Shown: positions 62,080-64,000 of the stretch, one piece after another
Numbering within the stretch: position 1 is the stretch's first letter
How the letters are laid out: every line of letters begins with the position of its first letter
Assembly: GCF_014207985.1 (NCBI RefSeq)
Contig: NZ_JACHMI010000001.1
Location: 7,795,001 to 7,859,000 of the forward strand
Source: Nonomuraea rubra
GTDB taxonomy: Bacteria > Actinomycetota > Actinomycetes > Streptosporangiales > Streptosporangiaceae
Length of the DNA: 64,000 nucleotides
Direction: 5' to 3'
The notes under the pieces: generated by a model
Told to the model about the DNA's origin: nothing
Databases searched by the model: none
What the model saw: only the letters and a program-made list of their open reading frames with translations
Position numbers and translations under genes: made by a program

Positions 62080-62130
62080 CGGTCACCGGAACACTCGCAG
62101 ATCTTGAGACCGGAAGTGTTCCACTGACCG
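62080..62130. promoter_or_regulatory. Long inverted repeat between IclR and P450 genes
   Basis: The arms CGGTCACCGGAACACT (62080-62095) and AGTGTTCCACTGACCG (62115-62130) match at 14 of 16 positions around a 19-base spacer. No T run follows, so besides a terminator it may be an operator for the downstream P450 gene at 62199. Confidence 0.5.
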
Positions 62131-62198
62131 AAACCCGGCATTGCGAACGCGCACCCCGGGGCGATCACATCGACGCATGAGAGCGCACAAGGTCACCC

Positions 62199-63341
62199 GT
62201 GCCTAGGGGCCTGCCCAGGGCCACCCTGCTGGAGAGCCTGCGCCTGGCGGCCGCGCTCGTCCCGCCGGGCACGCCGCACCTGACCCGCGGCGGCGACCCG
62301 CTGCGGGCCCGCACACTGCTGGCCACCCTGGAGTCCCGGTACGGCGGCCGGCCCGTGCTCGTCCGCGGCCCGCACGTCCGCGCCCTGCTGGTCCTGTCCA
62401 AACGCGACGCCCTGCGCGTGCTGTCCGAGGACGACGACGCCTACGCCGCCACCCTGGACGAGCGCCCGTTCGGCCTGCCCACGGACGTGCTGCGGCCGCG
62501 CTTCATCGAGATCGCCAGGCAGGAGGCCGCCAAGCTGACGGAAGGCGTGGTGGACCACGCGCGGCTCAACGCCTGCTGGCAGCGCGTGGCCAGGCGCTGC
62601 GTCTACGGCGACGGCGCGGCCGGCGACGAGGAGCTCACCCGGCTGCTGGAAGGCGTCACGCGGGCCGGCCGGTGGCGGGCCAGGCGGCGCCAGGAGATCC
62701 TGTCCGGGCGCTACGACGCCCGCATCATCGACCACCTGCGCCGCGCCGAGCCCGGCAGCCTGGCCGGGCTGATCGCCGAGACGCCGGAGAACGAGTCGCG
62801 CGCGCTGATGCACGCCGCGTTCTGGCTGATGGGGCTGGGCTCCACCGCGGCGGGCCTGACGCAGACCCTGGCGCTGCTCGCCGCCCATCCCGCCCACCGC
62901 AAGGCCGCCCGCAAGGACCCGGAACACCTGCGGGCGTGCCTGCGCGAGGGCCTGCGCCTGTGGCCGCCGGTGCCCGCCCTGGCCCGGGTCACCACCGCCG
63001 AGACCGAGTGGTACGGCAGCGTCCTGCCCGCCGGCACCACCGTGCTCGTGCCCGTCGCGGCGCACCAGCGCAGCCGGCGCCTGCCGTACGCGAACACGTT
63101 CGCGCCCGAGATCTGGCTGGACGGCACGGCGGCCGGCGAGTGGTGGGCGCGTCCCGGCTGCGGCGGCATGCACCTGACGCTCGCCGTCGGCACCGCCTTC
63201 CTCGGGGCCGTGCTGAGCGCGGCCCGCCCCAAGCCGGTCGGGCGGCTGATCTCCCAGCACCGGCCGCTCCCCCACACGATCGATCTCGCGCGGCTGCGGG
63301 TGGCCATGCGGCCCCTCCGGCGGGACCCTCCTGGGGGCTAG
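62199..63341 (+). CDS. Divergent cytochrome P450
   Basis: A 380-residue P450-like protein, shorter than usual. The K-helix motif is present (ACLREGLRLWPPVPALARV, with E-x-x-R), and the likely heme loop is ARPGC321-GGMHLTLA, where Cys321 would be the ligand; the usual F-x-x-G-x-R-x-C-x-G pattern is clearly altered. The I helix AFWLMGLGSTAAGLTQTL has no acid-alcohol pair (usually AGxDT), so oxygen activation may differ. GTG at 62199 with AAGG is the likely start. Neighbours are an IclR regulator and a Ser/Thr kinase; no redox partner is near. It may be an unusual P450, a peroxygenase-like or an inactive one. Confidence 0.78.
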   Translation: MPRGLPRATLLESLRLAAALVPPGTPHLTRGGDPLRARTLLATLESRYGGRPVLVRGPHVRALLVLSKRDALRVLSEDDDAYAATLDERPFGLPTDVLRPRFIEIARQEAAKLTEGVVDHARLNACWQRVARRCVYGDGAAGDEELTRLLEGVTRAGRWRARRRQEILSGRYDARIIDHLRRAEPGSLAGLIAETPENESRALMHAAFWLMGLGSTAAGLTQTLALLAAHPAHRKAARKDPEHLRACLREGLRLWPPVPALARVTTAETEWYGSVLPAGTTVLVPVAAHQRSRRLPYANTFAPEIWLDGTAAGEWWARPGCGGMHLTLAVGTAFLGAVLSAARPKPVGRLISQHRPLPHTIDLARLRVAMRPLRRDPPGG

Positions 63342-63412
63342 TGTCCTACGGACAGGCCCTTCCTCCGTTAGAGTCTGGGGTACAAACGGGATGCCGGGCG
63401 GCGGAACGGTTC

Positions 63413-63434
63413 GGGTTGCCAGAGGGTTGCCAGA
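63413..63434. repeat. 11-base tandem repeat before the right-edge kinase gene
   Basis: GGGTTGCCAGA occurs twice in tandem (63413-63423, 63424-63434). GAACGGTTCGG-type words repeat on both sides. The region is the promoter of the kinase gene; the role is unknown. Confidence 0.7.
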
Positions 63435-63500
63435 GTAACGAACCGGCGGGAGGAACGGTTCGGATTGAGACGGGAAGACGACGGCGAGAGGACGGCGACG

Positions 63501-64000
63501 TTGGGGCGCTCCGCAGGCACTCCTCTTCAGCCGGAAGATCCGCCGGCGATCGGCCCCTACGAGCTGATCAGCCGTCTCGGCTCCGGCGGCATGGGGGTCG
63601 TCTATCTCGCCAAGGCCGCCGACGGCTCGCGGGTGGCGCTCAAGGCCATCCGGCGTGACTACACCGCCGACCCCGTCTACCGGGCGCGCTTCCACGAAGA
63701 GGTGTCCAACGCCCGCAAGGTGGCCTCGTTCTGCACGGCGCGCGTGCTCGACCACGGCGAGGACCGGGGCGTGCTCTACCTCGTCACCGAGTACATCGAC
63801 GGCATCTCGCTGGAGGACCACCTCATCGAGCACGGCGCGCTGTCGCCGTCGGTGCTGCACGCCGCCGCCGTCGGCGTGGCCGCCGCGCTGACCGCCATCC
63901 ACGCCGCCGGGCTGGTGCACCGCGACCTCAAGCCGGCCAACGTGATGCTGACGCTGGCCGGGCCGCGGGTGATCGACTTCGGCCTGGCGCGCTCGACGCA
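63501..64000 (+). CDS. Ser/Thr protein kinase (partial, right edge)
   Basis: About 166 residues of a second Ser/Thr kinase are visible before the window ends. The N-terminal kinase lobe shows the glycine loop RLGSGGMGVVYLA, Lys in VALKAI, the catalytic loop HRDLKPANVM with its Asp, and DFGLAR at the end. TTG at 63501 with GAGAGGA is the likely start, and a TTG at 63465 is an alternative. It closely matches the kinase at 6421 in the lobe pattern (both have FCTA before the VLDHG or VVEDG strand), so they may be paralogues. The right half, including any membrane or sensor part, is not seen. Confidence 0.9.
   Translation, partial: MGRSAGTPLQPEDPPAIGPYELISRLGSGGMGVVYLAKAADGSRVALKAIRRDYTADPVYRARFHEEVSNARKVASFCTARVLDHGEDRGVLYLVTEYIDGISLEDHLIEHGALSPSVLHAAAVGVAAALTAIHAAGLVHRDLKPANVMLTLAGPRVIDFGLARST

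Overview
The window is very GC-rich, with GTG/TTG starts, short ATGA/GTGA gene overlaps and dense coding on both strands. Gene content (RamB-aceA, DtxR/IdeR-type iron boxes, LCP protein, eukaryotic-type Ser/Thr kinases, CU044_5270-type membrane protein behind a sigma factor, LolA-like lipoprotein with an ABC exporter) points to a filamentous actinomycete. Together with a complete Entner-Doudoroff set and a form I CO dehydrogenase, it fits Streptosporangiaceae, for example Nonomuraea or a relative. This is inference from gene content; no 16S gene is present. No rRNA, tRNA, CRISPR array, insertion sequence or prophage was seen.

Layout. 1-2963: a flavin/redox block on the minus strand (ferric-reductase-like membrane protein, ApbE flavin transferase, DUF2271 protein with an apparent frameshift) divergent from a diacylglycerol-kinase-family gene. 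2967-5983: the glyoxylate-shunt regulator RamB divergent from isocitrate lyase. 6421-10053: a membrane Ser/Thr kinase, a siderophore-interacting reductase under an iron box, and an HSL-type hydrolase. 10250-12607: a three-gene ABC-2 exporter. 12689-14249: an ECF-like sigma factor and its membrane partner, with a perfect Crp-type site upstream. 14392-22956: small membrane proteins, a YcnI copper protein, a LolA-like/ABC exporter operon facing a two-component system, and a ScyD/ScyE-type secreted protein. 23094-34569: LysR regulator, polyproline metallopeptidase, LCP cell-wall ligase, P450, an alpha/beta-hydrolase lacking its nucleophile, a membrane-embedded spermidine-synthase-like protein and a subtilase. 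34659-37590: a voltage-gated cation channel with a DD selectivity filter, ribosomal protein S4 and a DUF2470 protein sharing an iron box. 37604-45838: multicopper oxidase, a duplicated NarL-type sensor kinase with its regulator, a TetR with a large low-complexity insert facing an ABC-F ATPase, and a two-domain VOC protein. 45955-52593: the Entner-Doudoroff block (ROK regulator, zwf, edd, glk, eda). 52613-55765: a NACHT-LRR STAND ATPase. 55766-62070: LysR, coxMSL, an XdhC/CoxF-type gene and an IclR regulator. 62199-64000: a divergent P450 and a second Ser/Thr kinase cut by the right edge.

How the parts fit. Carbon entry is through glucokinase, G6P dehydrogenase, 6-phosphogluconate dehydratase and KDPG aldolase, giving pyruvate plus glyceraldehyde 3-phosphate; a lactonase is not in the window. 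AceA serves acetate and fatty-acid growth. CO dehydrogenase would supply electrons from trace CO, consistent with a soil organism surviving starvation. Iron control is visible at two places.

Points most worth a second look: the channel filter T-G-D-D-W-G-N, which resembles the engineered calcium-selective NavAb derivatives; the NACHT-LRR protein directly behind eda; the hydrolase with Ser replaced by Gly; and a recurring pattern of short tandem duplications at or just after gene 3' ends (at least six loci), some of which include the stop codon.
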